From: Nitrospirillum iridis
GTDB lineage: Bacteria; Pseudomonadota; Alphaproteobacteria; Azospirillales; Azospirillaceae
Length of the DNA: 64,000 nucleotides
Assembly (NCBI RefSeq): GCF_014205765.1
Contig: NZ_JACIIZ010000006.1
Span: 345,081-409,080, forward strand
Direction of reading: 5' to 3'
The position numbers were made by a program, and so were the translations under genes. The notes below the pieces were generated by a model. It had not been told where the DNA came from, searched no databases, and saw nothing but the letters and a program-made list of their open reading frames with translations. Positions 1 through 9,307 of the stretch are shown here, one piece after another (the stretch's first letter is position 1; every line of letters begins with the position of its first letter).

Positions 1-1381
1 TTTCTGGGCGGCCAAGGGCCGGCGCATCGCCCGCCGCAACCTGTGGATCTCCATCCCCGCCCTGCTGTTGTCCTTCGCCATTTGGCAGGTCTGGTCGGTG
101 GTGGTGGCCAAGCTGCCCCTGGTGGGCTTCCGCTTCACCACGGACCAGCTGTTTTGGCTGGCGGCGCTGCCGGGGCTGTCGGGTGCCACGTTGCGCATCT
201 TCTATTCCTTCATGGTGCCCATCTTCGGCGGGCGGCTGTGGACGACGCTGGCCACCTGGTCGCTCATGATCCCGGCATTGGGTATCGGCTACGCCGTGCA
301 AAGCCCGGACACGCCTTACGCCGTGTTCCTCATCCTGGCGCTGTTCTGCGGTTTCGGCGGCGGCAACTTCGCCTCCTCCATGGCCAACATCTCGTTCTTC
401 TTCCCCAAGGCGGAGAAGGGCAACGCGCTGGCCCTGAACGCGGGCCTGGGCAACCTGGGCGTCAGCGTCGTCCAGTTCGTCGTGCCGCTGGTGATCACCG
501 CCGGCATCTTCGGCTGGGTGGGCGGCGATCCGGCCCTGGTGAAGGGGCCGGCGGGCCCGACGCCGATGTGGATGCAGAACGCCGGCTTCGTCTTCGTGCC
601 CTTCATCGCCCTGTCGGCCTTCGCCGCCTGGTTCGGCATGAACGACATCGCCTCGGCCAAGGCCTCCTTCGCCGATCAGGCGGTGATCTTCCGCCGCCGG
701 CACAACTGGATCATGTGCTGGCTCTACACCGGCACCTTTGGTTCCTTCATCGGCTATTCGGCGGGCTTCCCCCTGCTGGCCAAGACCCTGTTCCCGGACG
801 TGAACGCCCTGCAGTTCGCCTTCCTGGGGCCGTTGGTCGGGGCGTTGTCCCGCTCCGGCACCGGGTGGCTGGCCGACCGCCATGGCGGCGGCCGGGTCAC
901 GGTCGGGGCCTTCCTGCTGATGATGGCGGGCGTCGGCGGTGTGCTGTGGTTCATCGGCACCAAGGAGCAGCCGCACGCCTTCACCGGCTTCTTCCTCTCC
1001 TTCCTGCTGCTGTTCTTCGCCACCGGCGTGGGCAACGCCTCCACCTTCCAGATGATCCCGGCGATCATGGGCAGCGAGATGGCCCGGCTGATGCCGGAGG
1101 CGGACGCGGTGACCCGGCAGCGCCATGCCGCGACCGAGGCCGCCGCCATCACCGGCTTCACATCGGCCATCGCCGCCTTCGGCGCCTTCTTCATCCCGAA
1201 AAGCTACGGCACCGCCATCGCGTTGACGGGCGGGCCGCAGGCGGCGCTGTGGGCCTTCTTCGGCTTCTACGTGACCTGCGTGGTCCTGACCTGGGCCGTT
1301 TACACCCGCAAGGGCGGGTTGTTGCACGACATCGAGCGCGCCCGCCGCGGCGCGCCCACTCATCCGGCTGCGGCCGAATAA
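1..1381 (+). CDS. narK: Nitrate/nitrite transporter, NarK family (5' end cut by window edge)
   Basis: Major facilitator that moves nitrate in and/or nitrite out across the inner membrane for the adjacent nitrate reductase. The reading frame is open from base 2 and codes a cytoplasmic basic stretch (RRIARRNLW) followed by the first membrane helix, so the true start lies outside the window; the first start-like codon inside (TTG at 68) is internal. About 459 residues are visible with many hydrophobic helices and the glycine-rich nitrate signature segments GLGNLGVSVVQ and GVGNASTFQMIP typical of the family. The gene ends in TAA 15 bases before narG, so it is the first visible gene of the nar operon. 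Identification is firm; transport direction cannot be told from sequence. Confidence 0.93.
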   Translation, partial: FWAAKGRRIARRNLWISIPALLLSFAIWQVWSVVVAKLPLVGFRFTTDQLFWLAALPGLSGATLRIFYSFMVPIFGGRLWTTLATWSLMIPALGIGYAVQSPDTPYAVFLILALFCGFGGGNFASSMANISFFFPKAEKGNALALNAGLGNLGVSVVQFVVPLVITAGIFGWVGGDPALVKGPAGPTPMWMQNAGFVFVPFIALSAFAAWFGMNDIASAKASFADQAVIFRRRHNWIMCWLYTGTFGSFIGYSAGFPLLAKTLFPDVNALQFAFLGPLVGALSRSGTGWLADRHGGGRVTVGAFLLMMAGVGGVLWFIGTKEQPHAFTGFFLSFLLLFFATGVGNASTFQMIPAIMGSEMARLMPEADAVTRQRHAATEAAAITGFTSAIAAFGAFFIPKSYGTAIALTGGPQAALWAFFGFYVTCVVLTWAVYTRKGGLLHDIERARRGAPTHPAAAE

Positions 1382-1396
1382 TAGGGGACGGGACAG

Positions 1397-4300
1397 ATGT
1401 CTCATTTTCTCGACCGGCTGACGTTCTTCCGGCGCACCGCCGAACGGTTTTCCGACGGCCACGGCATCGTCACCAACGAGGACCGCTCGTGGGAGGACGG
1501 CTACCGCAAGCGTTGGCAGCACGACAAGATCGTCCGGTCCACCCATGGCGTGAACTGCACCGGTTCCTGTTCGTGGAAGATCTACGTCAAGGGCGGCATC
1601 GTGACATGGGAAACGCAGCAGACCGACTATCCCCGCACGCGGCCCGACCTGCCCAACCATGAACCGCGCGGCTGCGCCCGTGGCGCTTCCTACAGCTGGT
1701 ATCTCTATTCCGGCGCGCGGGTGAAATATCCCATGGTGCGGGGCCGCCTGTTGAAGCTGTGGCGCCAGGCCCGCGCCACCCTACCGCCGGTGGCCGCCTG
1801 GGCCTCCATCGTCGGTAACGAGGCCAAGCGCGCGTCCTACATCTCCATCCGCGGCCACGGCGGTTTCGTGCGCGCCAGCTGGGACGAGGTGAACGAGATC
1901 ATCGCGGCGGCCAACGCCCACACGGTGCGCGCCCACGGGCCGGACCGGGTGGTGGGCTTCTCCCCCATTCCGGCCATGTCCATGGTCTCGTACGCCGCCG
2001 GCTCGCGCTATCTGTCCCTGATGGGCGGCGTCTGCATGTCCTTCTACGACTGGTATTGCGACCTGCCGCCCGCCAGCCCGCAGACCTGGGGCGAGCAGAC
2101 GGACGTGCCGGAATCGGCGGACTGGTACAACGCCGGCTTCATCATCGTCTGGGGGTCCAACGTGCCGCAGACGCGCACGCCGGACGCCCATTTCTATACC
2201 GAGGTTCGCTACAAGGGCACCAAGAGTGCCGTCGTCAGTCCCGACTATGCCGAGGCGACGAAGTTCGCCGACATCTGGCTGAACCCCAAGCAGGGCACGG
2301 ACGCGGCGCTGGCGCTGGCCATGGGCCATGTCATCCTGCGCGAATACCACCTGGAGCGGCAGGTTCCCTACTTCGACGACTACACCCGCCGCTACACCGA
2401 CATGCCCTTCCTGGTGCGCCTGGTGGAGCGTGACGGGCGCCTGGTGCCGGAACGGCTGCTGCGCGCCTCGGATCTGCCGGGCGGCCTGGGCCAGGGCAAC
2501 AACCCCGACTGGAAGACCGTCGCCATCGACGAGGCGACCGGCGACCTGGTGGCGCCCCAGGGCTCCGTCGGGTACCGCTGGGGCGAAACCGGCAAGTGGA
2601 ACCTGGAGGAAAAGGACGGCGACGGCCGCGACGTGCGCCTGGCCCTGACGCTCGCGGCGCCGGGGGCGGAGATCACCGCCGTCGATTTCCCCTACTTCGG
2701 CGGTCGCGCCACGGAACATTTCGTGGCGACCGACCATGGCGAGATCCTGACCCGCAGCGTGCCCTGCCGCACGCTGACGACCGCCGATGGCGGCCAGGTG
2801 AAGGTCGCCACCGTCCATGACCTGATGATGGCCAACTATGGCCTCGATCGCGGCTTCGGTGGCGGTAACGTGGCCGCCAGCTATGACGACGACGTGCCCT
2901 TCACGCCCGCCTGGGCGGAACGCGTCACCGGCGTGCCGCGCAACGCCATCATCACGGTGGCCCGTGAATTCGCCACCAACGCGGAAAAGACCAATGGCCG
3001 GTCCATGATCATCATCGGCGCCGGCATCAACCATTGGTACCACATGGACATGGCATACCGGGGGGTCATCAACCTGCTGGTGTTCTGCGGCGCCATCGGC
3101 CAATCGGGCGGCGGCTGGTCCCACTATGTGGGGCAGGAGAAGCTGCGGCCGCAGACCGGCTGGCAGCCACTGGCCTTCGCGCTGGACTGGAACCGCCCGC
3201 CACGCCACATGAACTCCACCTCCTTCTTCTACGCCCACACCGACCAATGGCGGTACGAGACGCTAACGGCTGCGGAAATCCTGTCCCCCACGGCGCCGGA
3301 GGGCGAGTGGGGCCACAGCTTCATCGACTACAACGCGCGGGCGGAACGCATGGGCTGGCTGCCGTCCGCCCCGCAACTGCGCCAGAACCCCTTGGACCTC
3401 GCCGCCCGTGCCCAGGCCGCCGGGCTGGAGGTCAAGGACTATGTGGCGGGCGGCCTGAAGTCGGGGGAGCTGGAACTGTCCTGCCATGATCCGGACCACC
3501 CCGACAACTGGCCGCGCAACATGTTCGTCTGGCGGTCCAACCTGCTGGGCTCCTCCGGCAAGGGCCACGAATATTTCCTGAAGCACCTGCTGGGCACCAC
3601 CCATGGCGTCATGGGCAAGGACCTGGGCGCGGAAGGGGCGGTGCGCAACCAGGACGTCGTCTGGCGCGACCAGGCCCCCCAGGGCAAGCTGGACCTGCTG
3701 GTGACGCTGGATTTCCGCATGTCCACCACCTGCGTCTATTCCGACATCGTGCTGCCCACGGCCACCTGGTACGAGAAGAACGACCTCAACACCTCCGACA
3801 TGCATCCCTTCATCCATCCGCTGTCCGCGGCGGTGGACCCGGCGTGGGAGGCGCGGTCGGACTGGGACATCTATAAGGAGTTGGCTAAAACCTTCTCCCG
3901 CGTGGCGCCCGAGGTGCTGGGGGTGGAGCGGGACGTGGTCCTGACACCCATCCTGCACGACACGGCCGGGGAACTGGCCCAGGCGCTGGACGTCAAGGAC
4001 TGGGCCAAGGGCGAGGTGGAGCCCGTTCCCGGCCGCACCATGCCCTCGGTCAGCGTGGTGAGCCGCGATTATCCCCACCTCTACGACCACTTCACGGCAT
4101 TGGGCCCCCTGCTGGCCGACGTGGGCAACGGCGGCAAGGGCATCACCTGGAAGACCGGGCACGAGGTGGAGGCCCTGGGCCAGCTGAACGGCGTGCAGGC
4201 CGAAGGCGCCGCCCGGGGCCAGCCGCGCCTTGAGACCGACATCGACGCCGCCGAGGCCATCCTGATGCTGGCGCCGGAGACCAACGGCGAGGTGGCGGTG

Positions 4301-5140
4301 AAGGCGTGGCAGGCGCTGTCCAAGGCCACGGGCCGCGAACATGCCCACCTGGCCCTGGCCAAGGAGGATGAGAAGATCCGCTACCGGGACATCCAGGCCC
4401 AGCCGCGCAAGATCATCTCGTCCCCCACCTGGTCAGGCATCGAAAGCGAGAAGGTCTGCTACAACGCCGGCTACACCAACGTCCATGAACTGATCCCCTG
4501 GCGCACCCTGACCGGCCGCCAGCAGCTGTACCAGGACCATCTGTGGATGCGGGCCTTCGGTGAGGGCTTCGTCACCTGGAAGCCGCCGGTGGACCTCAAG
4601 ACCATCCCGGCGGTCAAGGACCTGCGGCCCAACGGCAACAAGGAACTGGTCCTCAACTTCCTGACCCCGCACCAGAAGTGGGGCATCCACTCCACCTACA
4701 GCGACAATTTGCTGATGCTGACGCTGAACCGGGGCGGCCCGGTGGTGTGGATCTCCGAGGATGACGCCAAGGCCGGGGGCATCGTCGACAACGACTGGGT
4801 GGAGGTGTTCAACGTCAACGGCGCGCTGACGGCCCGGGCCGTCGTCTCGCAGCGCATCAAGCCGGGCATGATGATGATGTATCACGCCCAGGAAAAGATC
4901 GTGAACACGCCGGGCTCGGAACTGACCGGCAACCGCGGCGGCATCCACAACTCGGTCACCCGCACGGTGCTGAAACCCACGCACATGATCGGCGGCTACG
5001 CGCAGCAGGCCTACGGCTTCAACTACTACGGCACCGTGGGCGCCAACCGTGACGAGTTCATCGTCGTCCGCAAGATGGCCAAGGTCGATTGGCTGGAACA
5101 ACCCCTGTTGACCACTGGCCCGAAGGAGGCCGCAGAATGA
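1397..5140 (+). CDS. narG: Respiratory nitrate reductase alpha subunit (molybdenum-bisMGD)
   Basis: Catalytic subunit of membrane-bound NarGHI, reducing nitrate to nitrite on the cytoplasmic side with quinol electrons. 1247 residues, the usual length. The N-terminal FS0 [4Fe-4S] ligand set is present as His50, Cys54, Cys58 and Cys93, and Asp222 in CDLPPASPQTWG is at the position of the molybdenum ligand of the E. coli enzyme. There is no Tat signal, as expected for NarG. ATG at 1397 follows a purine-rich stretch (GGGGACGGGACAG). The stop codon overlaps the narH start as ATGA, implying translational coupling. Assembly needs NarJ and the bis-MGD cofactor, to whose synthesis moaA and mog downstream contribute. 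Confidence 0.98.
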   Translation: MSHFLDRLTFFRRTAERFSDGHGIVTNEDRSWEDGYRKRWQHDKIVRSTHGVNCTGSCSWKIYVKGGIVTWETQQTDYPRTRPDLPNHEPRGCARGASYSWYLYSGARVKYPMVRGRLLKLWRQARATLPPVAAWASIVGNEAKRASYISIRGHGGFVRASWDEVNEIIAAANAHTVRAHGPDRVVGFSPIPAMSMVSYAAGSRYLSLMGGVCMSFYDWYCDLPPASPQTWGEQTDVPESADWYNAGFIIVWGSNVPQTRTPDAHFYTEVRYKGTKSAVVSPDYAEATKFADIWLNPKQGTDAALALAMGHVILREYHLERQVPYFDDYTRRYTDMPFLVRLVERDGRLVPERLLRASDLPGGLGQGNNPDWKTVAIDEATGDLVAPQGSVGYRWGETGKWNLEEKDGDGRDVRLALTLAAPGAEITAVDFPYFGGRATEHFVATDHGEILTRSVPCRTLTTADGGQVKVATVHDLMMANYGLDRGFGGGNVAASYDDDVPFTPAWAERVTGVPRNAIITVAREFATNAEKTNGRSMIIIGAGINHWYHMDMAYRGVINLLVFCGAIGQSGGGWSHYVGQEKLRPQTGWQPLAFALDWNRPPRHMNSTSFFYAHTDQWRYETLTAAEILSPTAPEGEWGHSFIDYNARAERMGWLPSAPQLRQNPLDLAARAQAAGLEVKDYVAGGLKSGELELSCHDPDHPDNWPRNMFVWRSNLLGSSGKGHEYFLKHLLGTTHGVMGKDLGAEGAVRNQDVVWRDQAPQGKLDLLVTLDFRMSTTCVYSDIVLPTATWYEKNDLNTSDMHPFIHPLSAAVDPAWEARSDWDIYKELAKTFSRVAPEVLGVERDVVLTPILHDTAGELAQALDVKDWAKGEVEPVPGRTMPSVSVVSRDYPHLYDHFTALGPLLADVGNGGKGITWKTGHEVEALGQLNGVQAEGAARGQPRLETDIDAAEAILMLAPETNGEVAVKAWQALSKATGREHAHLALAKEDEKIRYRDIQAQPRKIISSPTWSGIESEKVCYNAGYTNVHELIPWRTLTGRQQLYQDHLWMRAFGEGFVTWKPPVDLKTIPAVKDLRPNGNKELVLNFLTPHQKWGIHSTYSDNLLMLTLNRGGPVVWISEDDAKAGGIVDNDWVEVFNVNGALTARAVVSQRIKPGMMMMYHAQEKIVNTPGSELTGNRGGIHNSVTRTVLKPTHMIGGYAQQAYGFNYYGTVGANRDEFIVVRKMAKVDWLEQPLLTTGPKEAAE

Positions 5141-6663
5141 AGATCCGCGCCCAGATCGCGATGGTGCTGAACCTCGACAAGTGCATCGGCTGCCATACCT
5201 GCTCGGTCACCTGCAAGAACGTGTGGACCAGCCGCGAAGGCGTCGAATACGCCTGGTTCAACAACGTGGAGACCAAACCCGGGATCGGTTATCCCCGGGA
5301 GTGGGAGAACCAGAACCGCTGGAACGGGGGCTGGCGCCGGCGGCGCGATGGCCGCATCGAGCCGCGCATGGGGGCCAAGTGGCGCATCTTGGCCAACATC
5401 TTCGCCAACCCCGACCTGCCCGAGATCGACGACTTCTACGAACCCTACACGGTCGACCACGAACATCTGCAGACCGCCCGTGAATCCCAGGCCTTCCCCA
5501 CCGCCCGTCCCCGCTCCGCCATTACCGGCGAGCGCATGGAGAAGGTGGAGTGGGGCCCCAACTGGGAGGAAATCCTGGGCGGCGAGTTCGAGAAGCGGTC
5601 GCGGGATGTGAACTTCGACGGCGTGCAGAAGGAAATCTACGGCCAGTTCGAAAACACCTTCATGATGTACCTGCCGCGCCTGTGCGAGCATTGCCTGAAC
5701 CCGGCCTGCGTCTCCGTCTGCCCGTCCGGCGCCATCTACAAGCGCGAGGAGGATGGTATCGTCCTGATCGACCAGGACAAGTGCCGGGGCTGGCGCATGT
5801 GCGTCTCGGGCTGTCCCTACAAGAAGATCTATTACAACTGGTCTTCCGGCAAGTCGGAGAAATGCATCTTCTGCTTCCCGCGCATCGAGGCGGGCCAGCC
5901 CACCGTCTGCTCGGAAACCTGCGTCGGCCGCATCCGTTACCTGGGTGTGCTGCTCTATGACGCCGACCGGATCGAGGCGGCGGCCAGCGTGCCGGATGAG
6001 AAGGACCTGTACCAGGCGCAGCTGGACCTGTTCCTGGACCCCAAGGACCCGGCGGTGATCGCCCAGGCCCGCGCCGACGGGGTGCCCGACAGCTGGATCG
6101 AGGCCGCGCGCCATTCCCCCATCTGGAAGATGGCCATGGAATGGAAGGTGGCCTTCCCGCTGCACCCGGAATACCGGACGCTGCCCATGGTCTGGTACGT
6201 GCCGCCGCTGTCGCCCATCCAGTCGGCCGCCGCCGCCGGCAAGATGGGGCTGGACGGCGACATGCCCGATGTCCGCTCGCTGCGTATCCCGCTGAAATAC
6301 CTGGCCAACCTGCTGACCGCCGGCGACGAGGGGCCGGTGGCCCTGGCGCTGGAGCGCATGCTGGCCATGCGCGGCTACATGCGGGCCAAGACGGTGGACG
6401 GCCGTCTGGACGGGGCCATCGCCGCCAAGGTGGGCCTGACCGGCGCCGCCATCGAGGACATGTACCAGATCATGGCCATCGCCAATTACGAGGACCGCTT
6501 CGTCATCCCCACCGCCCATCGCGAATGGAGCCAGGACGCCCAGGACCTGCGCGGCGGCTGCGGCTTCTCCTTCGGCAACGGCTGCTCGGGTGGCGACACG
6601 GGCACCAACCTGTTCGCCACATCGCGCGTGAAGAAGGCGCGCAACCCGATGGAGATCGCGTGA
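5137..6663 (+). CDS. narH: Respiratory nitrate reductase beta subunit (iron-sulfur)
   Basis: Electron-transfer subunit carrying three [4Fe-4S] and one [3Fe-4S] cluster between NarI haems and NarG. 508 residues from the ATG at 5137, which overlaps the narG stop (ATGA) and gives the standard N terminus MKIRAQIAMVLNLDKCIGC; an in-frame start 16 codons upstream lies inside narG and was rejected. Cysteine groups are seen at CIGCHTCSVTC, CEHCLNPACVSVC, CRGWRMCVSGC and CIFCFP...CSETC; the tryptophan in the third group is the usual substitution for the [3Fe-4S] cluster. It ends in TGA sharing one base with the narJ ATG. Confidence 0.98.
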   Translation: MKIRAQIAMVLNLDKCIGCHTCSVTCKNVWTSREGVEYAWFNNVETKPGIGYPREWENQNRWNGGWRRRRDGRIEPRMGAKWRILANIFANPDLPEIDDFYEPYTVDHEHLQTARESQAFPTARPRSAITGERMEKVEWGPNWEEILGGEFEKRSRDVNFDGVQKEIYGQFENTFMMYLPRLCEHCLNPACVSVCPSGAIYKREEDGIVLIDQDKCRGWRMCVSGCPYKKIYYNWSSGKSEKCIFCFPRIEAGQPTVCSETCVGRIRYLGVLLYDADRIEAAASVPDEKDLYQAQLDLFLDPKDPAVIAQARADGVPDSWIEAARHSPIWKMAMEWKVAFPLHPEYRTLPMVWYVPPLSPIQSAAAAGKMGLDGDMPDVRSLRIPLKYLANLLTAGDEGPVALALERMLAMRGYMRAKTVDGRLDGAIAAKVGLTGAAIEDMYQIMAIANYEDRFVIPTAHREWSQDAQDLRGGCGFSFGNGCSGGDTGTNLFATSRVKKARNPMEIA

Positions 6664-7352
6664 TGGCCACCACCACCCCTGCCTTCAAGGCGCTGTCGGC
6701 GCTGCTGACCTATCCCACGCCGGCGCTGATCGCCGTTCTGCCTGAGATCAAAAGCCTCGTTGCCGCCCAGGGGCGCACGGCCGAAGGGCTGTTGCGACCG
6801 CTGCTGAATGATCTGACGGGCCGGGACCTGTACGACCTGCAGGAAGGCTATGTCGACCTGTTCGACCGCGGCCGCCGGACGTCGCTGCACCTGTTCGAGC
6901 ACGTGCACGGTGAAAGCCGCGACCGGGGCCAGGCCATGGTCGACTTGGCCGCCCATTACGAAACGGCCGGCCTGTCGCTGGCGGTGAATGAGCTGCCGGA
7001 CTACCTGCCCCTGTTCCTGGAATTCCTGTCCACCCGGCCGGAGGATGAGGCCCGCGCCCTGCTGGGCGAGACGGCGGCCATCCTGGCGACGCTGGAGGAG
7101 CGGCTGGCCAAGCGCAGCTCCCTCTACGCGCCCATCTTCACCCTGCTGCTGGCCCTGGCGGGTGATGGCGCGACGGCGGGCGAGCCGGCGGAGGATGCGG
7201 AACCGGCCGATGACCTGGCGTCGCTGGATGCCGACTGGGAGGAGGCCGCCGTCACCTTCGGCCCCGGCACCCCCGGTGACGGCTGCTCCGTCGACCGCCT
7301 GCGCACCCGCCTGCGCGCCGAGCGCCGCGACGCGCGCCACGGCGCCGTTTGA
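6663..7352 (+). CDS. narJ: Nitrate reductase assembly chaperone NarJ (delta subunit)
   Basis: Cytoplasmic chaperone that binds apo-NarG and allows cofactor insertion before docking to NarI; not part of the final enzyme. 229 residues. The central segment YVDLFDRGRRTSLHLFEHVH with the following RDRGQAMVDL is the NarJ/TorD-type signature. The C-terminal quarter is acidic and low in complexity, then ends with a basic tail. The start overlaps the narH stop by one base (TGATG), and narI follows after 14 bases. Confidence 0.95.
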   Translation: MATTTPAFKALSALLTYPTPALIAVLPEIKSLVAAQGRTAEGLLRPLLNDLTGRDLYDLQEGYVDLFDRGRRTSLHLFEHVHGESRDRGQAMVDLAAHYETAGLSLAVNELPDYLPLFLEFLSTRPEDEARALLGETAAILATLEERLAKRSSLYAPIFTLLLALAGDGATAGEPAEDAEPADDLASLDADWEEAAVTFGPGTPGDGCSVDRLRTRLRAERRDARHGAV

Positions 7353-7366
7353 AAGAGGAGGCGACG

Positions 7367-8113
7367 ATGTCAGAGACCATCAACGGCATCCTGTTCGGCT
7401 GGTATCCCTATCTCTGCCTGACGGTGTTCCTGCTGGGCAGCCTCATACGTTTCGACCGCGAGCAGTACACCTGGAAGACCGGGTCCTCCCAACTGCTGCG
7501 CCGACGGCAGCTGCGGTTGGGGTCCAATCTGTTCCACATCGGCATCCTGACCATTTTCCTCGGCCATGCCGGGGGCCTGCTGACGCCCATCTGGGTGTTC
7601 GATGCCCTGGGCATCGGCCATGGCTTCAAGCAGGGTCTGGCCATCACCGTCGGCGGCATCGCCGGTGTCGCCTGCTTCGCTGGCATCGCGCTGCTGGCCC
7701 ATCGCCGGCTGTTCGATCCGCGCATCCGCGCCACCTCCAGCTTCGGTGACACCGCCATCCTGCTGTTGCTCTGGGCGCAGTTGACCCTGGGGCTCAGCAC
7801 CATCTTCGTGTCGCTGAACCATATGGACGGGCATGAAATGGTGAAGTTCATGGCTTGGGCCCAGGGCATCGTGACCTTGCAGCCCGGTGCCGCCGCCCAT
7901 GTCGCCGACGTCCATCCCATCTTCAAGACCCACCTGCTGCTGGGGATGACCCTGTTCCTGGTTTTCCCCTTCACCCGGCTGGTTCATGTGTGGAGCGCGC
8001 CGGTGTGGTACCTGGCGCGGCCGGGTTACCAGGTGGTCCGCTCACGCTTCGCCCAGCCGCGCGGGGTGGTGACCAAACCTTCGGGCGCCGCGGCGCGCCA
8101 TCCGGCGGAGTGA
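7367..8113 (+). CDS. narI: Respiratory nitrate reductase gamma subunit (cytochrome b)
   Basis: Membrane anchor that oxidises quinol and passes electrons through two b haems to NarH. 248 residues with five hydrophobic helices; candidate haem histidines lie in NLFHIGILTIFLGHAGG and HPIFKTHLLLGMTLFLVFPF...RLVHVW. The ATG at 7367 is chosen because AAGAGGAG at 7353-7360 is a strong ribosome-binding site; the upstream TTG at 7349 overlaps narJ and lacks one. It completes the narGHJI set and is six bases from the next gene. Confidence 0.97.
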   Translation: MSETINGILFGWYPYLCLTVFLLGSLIRFDREQYTWKTGSSQLLRRRQLRLGSNLFHIGILTIFLGHAGGLLTPIWVFDALGIGHGFKQGLAITVGGIAGVACFAGIALLAHRRLFDPRIRATSSFGDTAILLLLWAQLTLGLSTIFVSLNHMDGHEMVKFMAWAQGIVTLQPGAAAHVADVHPIFKTHLLLGMTLFLVFPFTRLVHVWSAPVWYLARPGYQVVRSRFAQPRGVVTKPSGAAARHPAE

Positions 8114-8119
8114 CGGACC

Positions 8120-9016
8120 ATGGGCGAGCATCATCACCCTCATCACCATCCCCACGCGCCCTCCGACGGGGCGGGCGAGGCCAAGGTCTCCCGCAACATC
8201 CTGATGGAGCGCCTGAAGGCGGCGCCCCCGCCGATCACAGTCAACGGCGTGGTCATTTCCCGGCAGGCCATCGCCGAGGAGGTGCAGTATTTCCCGGCGC
8301 AGACCCCCGCCCAGGCGTGGCAGGCGGCCGCCCGCGCCCTGGTCCTGCGTGAACTGCTGCTGCAGGAGGGGCGGCGCCTGGACATTCCGGTGACGCCCCA
8401 GGCCGACGCCGACGGCCGGGTGGAAACGGCGGAGGATGCGCTGCTGCGCGCCCTGCTGGAGCGTGAGGTGGCGCTGCCCCAGGCGGACGAGGCCAGCGCG
8501 CGCCGTTTCTACGGGAACAACCCCCGCCGTTTCATGACGCCGGACCTGTATGAGGCCGACCATATCCTGATCACGGCCCGCCGCGACGATGGCGCGGCCT
8601 TCGCCGCCGCGCGGGACAAGGCGACGGCCCTGGCTGGGACCCTGGCGGCGGCGCCGGATCGTTTCGCCACCCTGGCCCGCGAGTTTTCGGGCTGCCCCTC
8701 AGCCGCGGTGGGCGGCTGCCTGGGGCAGATCGGCCCGGGGGACACGACGCCGGAGTTCGAGGCGGCGTTGGTCACCTTGGCGGAAGGCGAGATTTCCCCG
8801 CCCGTCGAGACCCGCTACGGCGTCCATCTCATCCGCCTGAACCGAAAGATCGGCGGGCGCCTGCTGCCCTTCGAGGCGGTGCGGGACCGCATCGCCGCCT
8901 ACCTGGAGGATCACGTGCGGCACCGGGCGACGGCGCAGTACCTGGCCCTGCTGGCGGGGCGGGCGGAAATCCATGGCATCGATCTGACAGGGGCGTCCTC
9001 GCCCCTGGTGCAATAG
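8120..9016 (+). CDS. Parvulin-type peptidyl-prolyl isomerase in the nar operon
   Basis: 298 residues. The C-terminal half contains a PpiC rotamase domain (about residues 140-240: [52 protein letters not shown]), and the N-terminal half is a helical SurA/NifM-like segment. Proteins of this type are known as neighbours of narGHJI in many proteobacteria and are thought to assist reductase maturation; that role is inferred here. The N terminus is histidine-rich ([13 protein letters not shown]), suggesting metal binding, and no signal peptide is seen, so it is probably cytoplasmic. It is six bases behind narI and nine before the next gene, clearly co-transcribed. Confidence 0.9.
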   Translation: MGEHHHPHHHPHAPSDGAGEAKVSRNILMERLKAAPPPITVNGVVISRQAIAEEVQYFPAQTPAQAWQAAARALVLRELLLQEGRRLDIPVTPQADADGRVETAEDALLRALLEREVALPQADEASARRFYGNNPRRFMTPDLYEADHILITARRDDGAAFAAARDKATALAGTLAAAPDRFATLAREFSGCPSAAVGGCLGQIGPGDTTPEFEAALVTLAEGEISPPVETRYGVHLIRLNRKIGGRLLPFEAVRDRIAAYLEDHVRHRATAQYLALLAGRAEIHGIDLTGASSPLVQ

Positions 9017-9025
9017 GGGGATCCC

Positions 9026-9307
9026 ATGTTCGGAAACCTGATCGCGTCCCTGGACGATCCGGCGGTGGCGCGGGGCGTGCTCGCGGCGCTGGACGACCCG
9101 GCCCTGTCCGCGCGCGTGACGGCCTGGGCGGAGGTCACCGGCTACCCGTCGGCCAATGTCGTGGCCGTTTGCGTGCGGCATTTCCTGGACGCCGCGTCCG
9201 ACGATCACTGGACCCAACTTATCGGCATCATGAGCCGCGCGGAGGATCCGGGGCTGGCGGCGGTGCGCGCCATCCTGGTCAAGGTGCTGCCGGAGGCGGA
9301 AGCGTGA
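9026..9307 (+). CDS. Small uncharacterised protein of the nar operon
   Basis: 93 residues, predicted soluble and mostly helical, with no motif that I recognise. It starts at an ATG nine bases after the isomerase stop, preceded by AGGGGGAT as a ribosome-binding site, and its TGA overlaps the GTG start of moaA as GTGA. The position between a NarG-maturation isomerase and molybdenum-cofactor genes suggests a role in nitrate reductase assembly or cofactor delivery. That is inference from context only. Confidence 0.75.
   Translation: MFGNLIASLDDPAVARGVLAALDDPALSARVTAWAEVTGYPSANVVAVCVRHFLDAASDDHWTQLIGIMSRAEDPGLAAVRAILVKVLPEAEA

Noticed and set aside
43..1662. A 539-codon open frame over narK and the start of narG
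   Set aside because: It is an out-of-frame shadow, rich in Arg/Gly/Pro/His as expected from high-GC third positions; narK and narG motifs are in other frames.
5026..6519. Long minus-strand open frame opposite narH
   Set aside because: Antisense shadow of a certain gene with no domain and repetitive composition.
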